This document shows positions 11,641 to 25,000 of a stretch of 64,000 nucleotides of DNA, piece by piece (position 1 is the stretch's first letter; each line of letters opens with the position of its first letter). The stretch covers positions 4,650,001-4,714,000 of the forward strand of contig JAZBRI010000004.1 of the NCBI GenBank assembly GCA_036874045.1. The letters run 5' to 3'. The notes beneath the pieces are model-generated. The model did no database searches. It was not told the DNA's origin and worked only from the letters and a program-made list of their open reading frames with translations. Origin of the DNA: Cymodocea nodosa. Lineage: Eukaryota; Streptophyta; Magnoliopsida; Alismatales; Cymodoceaceae. Position numbers and translations under genes: made by a program.

Positions 11641-12459
11641 GAAGTTTCCTCCTTTACGTCGCTTTTGTGGGTATTTGTGTACCCAGATGTGAAATGATTT
11701 TTATTTAAGATGTATTTATCGTAGGTTTCGGTTGGATTGTCCCGGTTATTGGTGATCCAGCTGAAATGGTTTTTTCAGCCATAGCAGAGGGATTATAACC
11801 AAGAGGTTCTTGATTAACAGCCCGCGGTATAATTAATATTTCCTTATAAGATCTTGAAAAAAATTGAATTCAAATTTGGGTAGAAAATATTGAGAACGTC
11901 CTTGACTGGGTTTTGATTGACATTATAAGATAAAAGGCGAGAAAACGAAGATACGCGAAGTTCTGTTTGTCTGTCTAGTTCCTAAACGACAGCACATATC
12001 ACGGAACTTCTCTGCCGTCCCAAAATGTAAATGTAAATGTAAGGAACGGAAGAGTTGTTTTGCTATTTGTGAGAATAAACAAGTAAAAAGAGAATAGATT
12101 ATTGAACACGATCGAGGAAAGATTAGATGTACCACAGTTGGTTTGTGAATAGCCAAGCGAGCGAGCAAGCAGTAGAGGTTCTTTGTTGCCAATAAAGCCT
12201 TTCGTTTTGTCTGTCAAAGTTGTGGATTTCGAATTTTTCCAGCGCGTGTCACGCTTGATCCAAGGTTTCCGATACCAAAATGGAACGGGGAGCACAGTGA
12301 TATTAGCTCAAAACGGTTCAATTATCGATTCAAAGAGACATTATAAATGCTATTCACATTTGGATAAACCGATTAATAAACCATTTTAAAATTTTTTGAA
12401 AATTCATTATTGTTCTGGATCGACAAGCTTAACCGTAGGCCTACAATACAACATGCACA
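11641..12459. other. Spacer, no gene seen
   Basis: Mixed-composition sequence. The only structure is a short tandem of aaatgt at about 12023-12042 (three copies). Open frames here overlap on several strands and show no family resemblance. Confidence 0.4.
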
Positions 12460-12945
12460 AGACGACAATTTCATCTAAAGACAACCATCCTATTTCTATT
12501 TATAATTAAATCTTCGATTAAGTTACATAAATTCAAATTTTTTCTTATAACCCTAATTAAACACTTTTAAACCTACATTTACTTCTTTTAATTTCTTCTA
12601 TACCAATCGATTTCTCTTTCCTAATTAATACATTCATTAATCTCTTCATGCAACTCCTACTCTATTTTTAATAAAATCGTTTTTTAACTTGTTCTTTATA
12701 ATATTGTCACTTATCCATCTGAACATGTTTATCTTTGCAATAATAATTTTTTTACATATAATCATATTTTACAATCTTAACATTCTGAGACAAAATATAA
12801 TTAAGTGAATATCCATTTTATATAATTTTTCTTTTGATTTTAAGGGCATTCTTTTATCAAATAATACTACAAAAACATTTCTTCACATCGTCTATACTAT
12901 TTTAATCCTATAAATAACACTCTATAAATCAAATTAAAAACTCGG
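12460..12945 (-). mobile_element. RTE-clade LINE 3' fragment
   Basis: Reverse-oriented copy of the family seen at 15045-15800 and 56700-57490. Shared blocks on the plus strand include 'taaatcttcgattaagttacataaatt', 'tttcttctatac', 'caactcctactctattttta' and 'aaataacactctataa', in the same order. It is 5'-truncated and full of stops. It ends just before the 3' flank of the DnaJ-like gene. Confidence 0.6.
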
Positions 12946-13078
12946 TTAAACTATCCCCAGAAAGGCTGTGCTCCTTCGATTTAATCTGGAGGAATCGAAG
13001 GGTAATGAAGCAAACTTCAGTGGAGCTTGTGAGAGTGAACATGCAGTTGAGAAATGTCAGATTTTCCAATAGCTGCGG

Positions 13079-16000
13079 CTACTCTCTGTCTGAATCAGAT
13101 GAAAATATTTGGCGGGCATGCTTTGGTTCTACGTCCGCAATTGAGGATGGTCGGTCAATTCCCGATGCTGGCCTATGTTTCTTTTTCAAACCCCTTTTCC
13201 TGGGACTGCCGCCTTCAGCCTGCAGAAATCACAAAAAATCACTAGGACTTATAACTAAAACTGCCAAACTGCCGTGAAGTAGCATATATTATATGAGGCT
13301 AGTCTGCCAGGACGTCCGTAAACTGAAGAAATTCCGCTGAGAAGAGGAATGCCTACATCAGAATAATCTACAGAGGCACTCTTTCGTGAAGAACATCAAT
13401 CCCATGCTATTAACTTTCTCAGATACCACTACTTGTAAACCAATTTAACTATGGTGAATGGTCCAATATGCAAGCACGAGTATCATGCTTCTTAAATAAT
13501 TAAAAAGTAGCATTTAATCCTTTACTTGGCCATAATATTTATGAAGTAATGAAAGATTTGCCGCAGACCAACACTGTGACGTCCATGACAGGTGGAGAGG
13601 CATGGCTTGATTATCCGTATCAGGGAAGTTTATTATAGTTTGAGAACTCTTGTCAAGTCTACGTGCAAATTATCAATGGGTAAGCACATTCGTCTTCCAA
13701 CCATCAATATATCACATTTCAAATTTCACAATAAAGACCTATATGATTCCTACAATGGGTCTGAATTCCATAAATAAAGCTAATACAGCTATAATTATTC
13801 CAAACGGATTTAGATTCAGATATATGAATGCTAACTTGGTGTAGCATGGCATCTAGGAAACATACAATTATGAGACTCTTAAATTTATCAAGTGATGTCG
13901 TTCTTGAAGTATTAATCATTGAGATCAATAGATCATGATCAAAAATCACTGAAGGACAGCTGCATACTTTGTAAAAAGCAGTACAAGCAGGGAATTGTTG
14001 AAGAATTATGGTATAAATTTTTAGGGATTTCTCTCCTATATTATTAGTTCTGCACCATATGCCAGCCATCATAAAACCCTTTTTTGGATCCCACTTGCCC
14101 TTCCTGATATAGTGCACGCCTGATGGTATTTAGTTGTGAGCCCTAATATAATGAATCGTCATTACTTAGGTGAATAGGAAACAAAATCCCGTAATTATTG
14201 ACAAAAAGAGATGATGACAATCATACAAGTCACTGCAAAATGCTGCTCCAGTAAACTCAAAATATATGCAGCTCAGGGTGCCCATACTGCTACTCAAGAT
14301 AAATAATGCATCACTTTTTTATTACCCTATAGGCTCATTTTTATGCATTGAACTGAACCCATGGACTTTGTTTTCCCATCAATTAGATCTCCTATATTTC
14401 AGTTTGCAATAAATTTATGATTAGTATGTGCAATCCAGGAGAAAATGAAGAGCCAAAAAATATATGTGAGCTATTAGATTGCATCTGACAGAAACACAAA
14501 TCAAATAATTACCTCCTTGATTTCAGAATTTGTCTGATTTTTCTGCAAGATAAGGGTACCAAATGATATGCAAGCCCCTAAAAGCAGTATGGGGCCAAGC
14601 CTAGGATCGGTCATGCGATCACATAAGGTGGTAAAGAGGGCATGGAACTTTTTTTTCATTCCACCACCATTGCTGATAACTCCTTGGATGCTTCTTAAGA
14701 AAATTGGATCTGAATCCTCAGGAATAAGATCTGGAGTCTCTGTCCTCTGGAAAAAAAAATGAATAATCAGCGACATTAACAGCAAAGATAACTAGTGGTC
14801 CTGTCTGAAAGCACAAAATCACTTGCATCTCTTTCTGTAGGAAGATAAGAATATCAAAACAGGTAGAGATATAGATAATTCATGAAAATATGTCCTATTT
14901 GAATATAAAACTACAACAGAAGGTATAGCATACTCTCTGAGAAGGAAGTTCTATCATGGTTAGGCACAAATATGCATACAACATAGCTGTAGCTTGTGTC
15001 AAACATGATTTAGAACTTGTATCATGATCTTTTTAGGTGAGGTTAGCCACATGAATCTTTTTCTTCTATATTTTTCTACCAATGATTAAATCTTCAATTA
15101 AATTACATAAATTTAAATCCTTTTTCACAATTCATAAAGTAGTTTTAAGCCTTTTTTTACCTCTAATTTCTTCTATACTAATTAATTCTCCTCTCTTAAC
15201 TGGTATGACTTTTAGCCTCTTAAGAATATGATCAAATCACCAAAGCTAATTGTGTTACCTTCAATTGATGTAACTCCTACTTTATTCTTAATAAAATCAT
15301 TTCTAACTTATACCTTATAACATTACCATTCATGCATCTAAACATTTACATTTTTGTAATACAAACTTTTTGTCTATGCTCATACTTTACAATCAAACAT
15401 TCAGAACTATAAAATACAACTGAGTAAATAGCAATTTAAAAGGATTTTTCTTTTAATTTTAATGATATTGTCTAATCACATAACACTCCAAAAGCATTTT
15501 TCTATTTCATCCACTACTTAAATCCTATGAATAACATTCTTTATAATTTCTCCATTGCTAATTATAGATCCTAAGCATTTAAAGGTTTTTATGAATTTCA
15601 TGACTATGTAATTGTATACCATCATTATCATTCCTATTTTTGTGAACCTATGTACTATATATTTGCTATTAAAAAGTCGCAAACATTAAAATCTAAAATA
15701 TAATTTTCTTCTTTATTACCATGATTTCTTTTATATACTCTATTTTTCTCTCCTATATGACCATTTAGATTCCCTCTAATAAAGAACTTTTCACTAGTAG
15801 GTAAGCAAACATGATTTAGAACACGTTACAGTTTTTATAATACAATATGCATGAACTTATTGGGATATATATATTCCGAACACAATCGATTCATAACATG
15901 CAATATAGCTCCCACTTAAACATGGCCCACATTATGTCCCAATTTGTTTTTATAAAACAAGTATTAAACTATATTTACATGATCTATGTGTAAGAGCAAA

Positions 16001-19000
16001 CTCGATTGCATGAAAATTATTATCGTTAATGTGGTCTTTTGATTTACTCAAGAAAATGCATGTGAATGAGAGATTTCCACCAAATTAGATACAATAGTAA
16101 AATAACATAAAAAATCAAATGAGACTACCTCTACTTTAACATTATAATTTTTTCACTTAAGGTGGTATGCGTTTGTAAAGATAGCCTTCCATTTGGATGA
16201 TAAATAAAACAATAGAATCTTACATTCAAATTATATTAGAAGGAAAAAGCTTAAAATTTTTAAACAACAAATATTTAGTTATCAAGTAATAACAAATAGT
16301 TTATAAATAATCTAAGAAAATTCAAATATATTTTTTTTACTTACATATTTCAAAAAACATAAAGTTCAAAAGTAAAAGACATGTACTCAACTATTATCAT
16401 TTTTGCCATTCTCTTATAGAGCAATATGGGCGTTTTAACAAAGAAGCATTAAATTTTCAATTTTATGTTTAATAAATGTAAAAATTCAAATAACTTTTTC
16501 ATGTTTTGGTTCTGAATTTTACTTTATCATGTGGCTATATCAATACATTAATAAACATATTGTTGTCCAAGTAGGAAATAAATACGGAATTATGAAAATA
16601 ATCTGTCTCGTAAAGAAGTGAAATATCTGTGCATTTTCCACAAATATACAAGAACCTTCAGGGTGATCCACAAACATCTAATGGTTCTGTAACAATGCAG
16701 CATTTTGATGTTGTATATTCTTGTCATTGTGTTAAGGATCGACCAATAAATAGATCGGTACCACAGGTCACATTGGGTACCATCCAGTATGGTAGACTTT
16801 TATAAAGGAGGCCAACACCAATAGCACAATCTGGTATAGACAAAATTTTTCTGTCCTTCTGCTGCAGTGTTCCAAAACCATTCCAACTGCTGGAATCACC
16901 CCCATTTCTCCCTTCTTATGCCTTAATCTTTATAGATCTAGTGAAAAACAGCTTAATCTTGTTGGTTTTTGCTTTAGATCTACAACAAGGTGCTTTTCCA
17001 TCTATAACTCTATTTTGAGAAGTCCACATTTTTCTCATCTATAATTTTGAGGTGATTTCTCATCTTCCACTCTTACATCGTAATTGTAAGGTAGATCTTG
17101 CATGATTATGGAGTCAAACCATCCTATAGACATAATTATGAATCTTTGTCATACCATGACACAAGAAAGAGACAAGAACTACCAATGACATGTAGATAGA
17201 GGCAGTAGGGGGATGGGAATTACATTCATCTTTGACAATTTACAGTAAATGATCCTCGATCTCAACCTCAGAATCCTTAAATATATAGTTCTTCCCAAGG
17301 ATCTTATAACCCATCTAACTACTACTCTAATAGTAAATAGGAAAATTTGTCATCATGATGTGGGCCAAGCCACCACAATCTAAGCTAGCATTGTAAAGGG
17401 AATGAGATTCAATCATGGCACATACAACCCTTTCCAAGAGTACAACATATCAATATCACCTCCTCCCTTGGAAGAACCTAAGGATATTGTCACGATACTT
17501 CTTCAGTTTTCATCAATAGAATATCTTGTACATGTACTTGATTCAAAGTATTACATAGATTATGGAGCACTGTATCAGTTATGCCACTCAAATAATATGG
17601 TGCTATTTTGTTGCATGATAGGGATGGATAAGCACAACAAAATGTTCCAACAATATCTTGAAGCAACAAGGACAAGACTACCATTAAACATGTCAATGGG
17701 CTGGGTCAAACCAAATCAGGTAAAGTTGGCCCACAGGTCGAGCAGGCTTGGTCCATGTCAGGCTCACATGGGTCGAGACCTGTAGGTTGTCAAACTTTTG
17801 ATTGAATGTTCGATTAAATTGGACATTATTTAGCGTTTGATTAAAACCAATATTTAAATTTTTTTTAACGTTGGTTTTTTAAGAGAGAGGAGGCTTGGAA
17901 AAATCTATAAATAGGAGGAAGCGGAGGGAAACATCTTCACTACAAACAATTCAATCATTCTTTTCATCTATTTACAAATCACAATTTTTTTTCAACAATT
18001 CACAAGTTCACAATTGCAAGCAGTAAGTTTTCTCAAATTCAACAAAATGACGCATAACTTCAATTAGTTCAACAATGTCGATAGTAACGAAATTCTATTA
18101 CTGAAACTGCAATCTTACGTCACGGAAACTAAAGTAACTTCAAATACTGCTCTACAACCTAAAAGATCTGTTTTATGGAACAACTTCATAATAAAGAAAA
18201 AACTCAATGGGGACAACACTATAGAGAACATGGTATTTTGCAATATGTACAATATAAACTTCTGCAAGATTTCCAATGGTATAGGTCATTTAAATAAGCA
18301 TTTAGTTATTTATGTTAAAAATAATGAAAAAAAAAGTTCAAAGTTAAATTAGTTTTTATTCTAGAGGTAATATTTCAACATAACATTATGATGCTAAAAG
18401 AGTTAGAGAATTGTGTACTAAATTTATTATTACTGAAAATTTATCTATTAATTTTGGTACTAGTGAATATTTTTAAGAATATATTTTACAAGCTTATTGT
18501 CTACAATTTAATGTACAAATGACAATGTATTTTTAATTACATTTCATTAAATAAAATAATTTATTTTAACTTTATGAGTTTGTGTTTTAATGTTTGAATG
18601 TTTCTCTTTTCTATGGTTAAATGTTTCAAAATTATTCTATAGTTGATTATTTAAAAATAATTTATCTTGTAAATTATATTTAAAAAAATAAAAAATTAAC
18701 GTTTGCTTTTTTCAAACGTTAAAAATAATTCCCTAATTGAACATTATTAGGGCCTGGGCCTACGGGTGGCCTGCAATTGGCCCTTGCTTGACCCGTATAG
18801 GTTTGGCTGGACTCCGATTTTTGCAATTTTTATTTTGCGGGCTAAGTTCAGCTCAACTCACAGCCTATACTGAAGGTCTATGGGTTAGGCCAATCTGACT
18901 TGGCCCATTGACACTTTACGCCATGCCCCTTCAAGGCATTTAATTTAGAATTTATCTTCTTGATATGATTTGATTTTATTTGAAATCCTTTACCATTATT

Positions 19001-22000
19001 CACTGTCTATTATTTCTATATGATTTAAGTATTTTCTTATGCCTATGAGTACTGTATCTCTGTGTAATTAACATTTTATTTGTAATAATTGCTTGACAAA
19101 ATTATCTAAGTATTTTTATATATTCATCATAGCTTGTTTTATTTTATCATTAAGTTTCAAGTCAAAATTCAAAGTTTTTTAGCCATTTCCACAAACATAT
19201 CGTATCTCCATAAATACAATCTTCAATCCTTGATACATTTTCCTTTTCAGGGAGGCCAATCCTTGATAAGATACTAATATTTCATTCCTTAATTCTTATT
19301 AAATAACTTTTGAAGAGCAAAGGAACAAAGACATTCTTGTTAAATAATGGATTCATTGAATTTTTAATCCACATTTACTGCAGAGAATTGTACTAAGAAA
19401 CATAGAGGACATGTTTTAGTATGTATTTTATTATTGTCAAAATAGACTAAGCTTACAAAATATGGAAGATCTCTGGTATCACCATCCTTAATTGTTTGTG
19501 ATATCCACTGAATTATCTGCCATGAGAAAAAGGATATTATTAGATGATGATAAATGATTCATTATCTTAAAAAATACTCAACAATAAAGGTCACAATTCC
19601 CGAAGTACATAAAATTTCACTATAGGTAGAATGCACTTGATCTGTTTAGTTCAGATTGTCCCAAATGTTTTACCCCTATGGAACAATTCCAATGACTTCG
19701 ATTTTCCTTTTTGCATGACATTTTTCAACTCAAAACAACACCAAAGCCTACGTATACTGGCCACTCAGAATCATGAATTACATTATCATATACATCTAGA
19801 GAGGTCTATAGCTCTATTAATTAAATGAAGTAAAACAAATATATGAGGCTGTCAAATCAATTGGTTTCAAATGTTCCTTCCATGCACCTAACAATGGTAG
19901 AGAAAAATATGCTAGATCATCTAATATTTGAATAACATTCATCATAACATATACCCATTAACATCCCAGTCTATGTTACAAGAAAAATAGCGTAATGTTG
20001 TCGATTTACTTTCATCCATCTATCTAGTAATCAGCATATCAAGAATAAACAGAATACTGATGATAAATCAACAAACAACCACTGTTGTAAAATTGTAAAA
20101 AACGAAAACAAATGGCTCTTCAAACACCATTTTTTTTTTTGCCCAAACAGTTCAGTTTTTGAAAATGAGAAAATGGTTTGAACAATGGAATTGTTTCACT
20201 TTTAAATGGATTTTTCCTCATTTTTTAAATGAAAAAAGGCAGTTTTCCCTATTTCTGTTTAAATGGCCATTTTATTTTTGGATTTTATTTTGAGGTATTG
20301 TCATTGATATGATTTCACTGTTTTGAAATTTTACCTTGCTGTTTAACACTTTAATTATGCTTCTTATATAGTTAGTTATGTTTAAGGATTTACTCATAAC
20401 TAATAAATGTACATATTCAAAATATTTTTTTGAATTATATTATGTGTAATTGAACTAAAATTTGTTGTCTGATTAATGCATGTAAATAAATTTATATTTA
20501 TTTATTTCTGATTTATAAAAAATTTTCAAAAAACTCACTCTGGTTTTTAAACATTTTTTGGTTTCCAATTTTCCATTTTTTACAACACTGGTAACTACAT
20601 TCTTTACCCAGCAATGATCCATGTTTTCTATTCCCTTTCAAGAATGACTTGGGATCATAGTTCTCAAGGCATTTATTTTTAGAAATGTCATTACTTATAG
20701 CCACTCCATGATATGACATACATCAAGAACAAGATTGTGAGTTGTATAATGGAGTGGCCAAGAGGGTGGTGGAAAAAACATGTTCTTTCTAATGAGGCGA
20801 TATCAACTTAGCCTCGTCCTCTACAAGCCATTTAAGGGGTGTCTGATCCTGGTTTCAAGACGATGGTTTTACCTGAACAGCACTAGCATTTTTTGCCATT
20901 TGTTTACCTTTTCCTTTTAGTGGTGTTTCTTTCTAGAAACTCGTGTGTTTTTCTCTTTTGGTTTTCCTAGTCTACCTACAGCTCCTGTAGGCCTCCTTGT
21001 TTTCTTGTAATTTAATTTTATCTTGCTACTACTTGAAAAAAAATTAAACAAGGAGCTCAATCCTAAGAGCAAGGCAAAAGAAAAAGGGAAATAACTAGCC
21101 TAACAAAAGATAAAGCCTACTGAAGCACCACACTTCAATATTTATATTTGTAACAAAGCATAGTCAATAATGTTACCTCACTTTCCCGGACATTGAGCAA
21201 TAGAGTCTGAAAATCACAGTTTTTTTCTGACTATTCAAATTTATTATCGTAACAAATTACAGCTAGGAATAAATACAAGTTATTCAAAAATGATTTAAAT
21301 CACATACCTCAGAAATATCCTCTGAGCCATTATAATTGGCCACCAACTGGGAAGCAAGATCAACGTCAGCCTCTTGGAATGTATTCCAACCACTTTTCAT
21401 TTTTTTCTCAACTTTCAAATTCTTCTCAGCGACATTCCTTCCATAACGAACAAGAAATAATCGAGGCACATCCTTAACATCTATGAACCTCCTAGACCCA
21501 CAAGTCTCATAGCTTGTTTCTGAATGAAGGTAGAAAGTGCAATACTTCTGCAAAAAGGAAGCTTATATAAAAAATCGGCAAAAAGGTATCTAGAAGTCAT
21601 AATCAGAAAAACTTTTTGAATGTCATCATGCTTCTGGTGGCTGCAGATCATTGATTTTATTATTTTTCATCAGCTGCATTCTTTAACAACCTGTATACGA
21701 TGCTCAAATATTTGTTGACCTGAGCACCTAAACCAAACTATATAGATGAGAAAATGCAAATAAATCTTGGTTTGAACAAAACAGTTTTCTAAATTAGATG
21801 TCCATAAATCACTATGTAGACCATGTTTCCCATTGATTCTGCTTTCGTTGGTAATCTCCAAGCTTTGTGTTTGACTGGAAAGGGATGCTCAAAAAAAATG
21901 CTTACTGGAAAGGACGGTGTACTGTAATCAAAGGTTTTCCATCCCCTGCCAAAACCAATGATTCCAGATAAAACTTAAGAATCATTTATGTTTCTTCCTT

Positions 22001-25000
22001 GTTGTCATCATTTGTCAGTGAATAAATGATAAAACAATGCACTTGAAAGCCATTGAAATACAGAAATCTAGATACCAAATTAGTTTGCATCATGCAAACT
22101 AATGAGATTATTAGAAAGGAGGTACCGAATACTGAATTAGTTTGCATCATGAAAATCTAGGTACTGAATTAGTTTATATAAAGGAGGTAGCAGATTGTGA
22201 ATGAGAGATATCATGCAAAATCATTTGGCTTTTATTAGGAAGATCCCTGAAAACTTCTAACATTCTCCTGAGAATAACTGCACCTAATGAGACACTTAAC
22301 ACACTAATACTGTGAAAAGAACTCATGTCAATTACTTCTTTTCCTCTTCTCAATTCTTTTGGAAGCGGCAACAGAGGAAACATATTATGGAAACAAAAAG
22401 AAAATGTAGGCAGACTAAAAATCAAAGACACAAACAGAAAGAGGAGGGTTTTAGGTACAGAAACCCATGAAGAAGTAAAAACAATCAAACAAAGAAAAAA
22501 ACCTAAATGATTTCTTTTGCATTAAGAGGATTTGAACATGCATCTAATTTCCTCTGCTTAAACTTCAAGACTCAGTTACATGCTTAACTTGATAACTTTC
22601 CAATAATTCCATATTCACAAGTTAGATCAATTTTCAGAATTACAAATTTTGGACATCTAAATGCTTAAGTATCACATATATTAAATAAATATATTTCCAT
22701 TTTCATATAATTCAGTTAATATTTTCACTTTTTGAAATCAGACCCTAGAATACTGATGCTCATCACAACAGAATTAAAAAATCAAATTAATTGGGATTAA
22801 GAGATTTTATAGGGAATAAAAGTTAACTAAGATCAAGGCCTGATAAATAATAATTGAATTAATTATTTTATGGCTCAAAAGGCTAAACTGTAAAAAGTTA
22901 ATGTTAATGAGATACATATATTTAAACAGATGAATGGTAATACAACAAAGAATAAGCTAAAAAAATGATATTATTAGGAATAAAGTATGAGTTACATCAA
23001 CTGAAGATAATATAAAAGAAATCAACTTAGGTGATTTGATCCTATCTTCAAAAGGACAAAAAATACACCAATTAGAAAAGAAATTTAATTAAAATAGAAG
23101 AAACAAAAAGAAGTAAAGGAAAATCTACAACTACTTAGTTAGAAATTGTGAGAAAAGATTTAAATTTATGTAATTTAATTGAAAATTTAACCATAATAGA
23201 AATACATAGAAGAAAAGGATTTATGTAGTCAATCCCACATAGTAGGATTATGACTTAAATTATTGTTATTGCTATCTTTGCCTCCTATTTCCTTTTCCTG
23301 TTTTCTACAAATATATTTGTATTTTTTGCTATATTTTCACATAAGCTAGTAAATTATGTTAATCATACGATAACTTACATCTTGAAGTTGTCCATCAAGC
23401 CACACAAGTGTCAAGCGCTTGTTCCTGAATGCTTGAGCAGCTGGCTCATAGTTTGATGAATCATCTATGGTAGCAATTGGACTGTCATATTCAATCAATT
23501 TGTTCTGGACCCTGCGAATGATCTATCAAAATTTCAAAATAGTAGGCTCAGGGAAAATAGTATTCTTCAAAATTAAAAATCAACAAAAAGCAAAATAAAT
23601 GACAACTACAGATTGGGTCCAGTACAGAACATAGAAACTTACTTCACGCATTATGTTCAACTGCAAACTTGGTCTTCCAGCAACAATTGCACAATACCAA
23701 GAAGCTGTATCATTTTCAGCACGAGATATACCTCTTGCATCACAACCCAGTTCCATAGATGTAATACTCCTTAGCTGGGGAAGATCTGGTAAATGGAATA
23801 GATACTCCTTAGCTTCTGTAGAGAGATTACCACTCGAGAAAAAACTATTGTAGAAGATATGCATAGGCAAGTTTCAGAAATATCACATTCTGGTCACATT
23901 GGATTTGAATCGCTGATGATGCTAGAGGTATCACATAAATCATGCCAAGGACCGGTTTTTTCACATCACACAAGAAAATGATCCAAAGATAAAGAATATA
24001 GTAATAATCAGAGCAAGCATTTATATTGCCAGTCCAAGAAATTAAAGCCAATCATATTGGTTAAGCAAGCGTCAATCAACTAGGAAAGTGAGCAGGAATA
24101 GTCACTAGATTCCACTTTTGAGCATTTGTACAAGTTGTATGTGATTAGGACATTGGTTATTGTGGTTGCACAAAAGATGTACTTTCACATATTTTTATTT
24201 TTAAAAATAGAAAATGACCATTATATGGATTGAAGATTGTGGAGGAGAGAGATTAGGAAGAAAATCAATTGTTTTCATAGTCTAAAGAAAGTACAAGAGA
24301 TATATATAGATCATAGGCAATGGGACCACAAAGTAAACGAATATACATTTACTCATATATCTATTACACAAGTTATAAAATAGCTCTCTCAAGTAACATG
24401 ACATGAGACTTTCACACTCACCCTCAACTTAGAATATAAACATCCATTATGCTTAGCTTGTTACATAAATTCCCAAATATCCTAGTACCTAGACACTTGG
24501 TAAAGATATTGAAAGTTGTTTTGAAGACTAAATGTATAAAGTGAAAATCATCCCTTCTATCACCATAACACAGACATAGTAGCAATCAACCTCAATACGT
24601 TTAATGTGCACATGAAATATAAGGTTGTTAGCAATACAAATTATAGTCTAATTGCTATAATGCATAGTTGTAGAAGTCAAAGTGGTAAAACCCAACTCTT
24701 GCAATGAGGATTTGAGCCACATCATCTCATATGTAGTTTAAGCCATGACTCATTATTTAGCTCTTGCACTCAATCAAGAGACTACATTCTATTTTGTACT
24801 TCACTAAGTAATGAAATTTTTTCTAACATAGGTGCAAATGCTCAAAGTTGATTTTGTTGCTTTTATCATTTGCATAGCCTTTATCTGGATATACCTCATT
24901 TAACAAGTAATTACACCTTTTATATACTAGACTTTTTCTAAGAGTATGTTTAACATAAGAAAGCACACGAAGAGCTCCCAATCAATGAACTTCTTTTGAT

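Noticed and set aside
22500-22590. tRNA-like B-box resemblance (aggatttgaacatgca)
   Set aside because: No A box, acceptor stem or cloverleaf could be built around it.
23785-23824. Upstream acceptor for exon 14 (would add eight residues, EAKEYLFH-like)
   Set aside because: It is in frame, but the acceptor at 23787-23786 gives a junction (NKYNDLPQLRS) of the length expected for the family. The longer form is possible but less likely.
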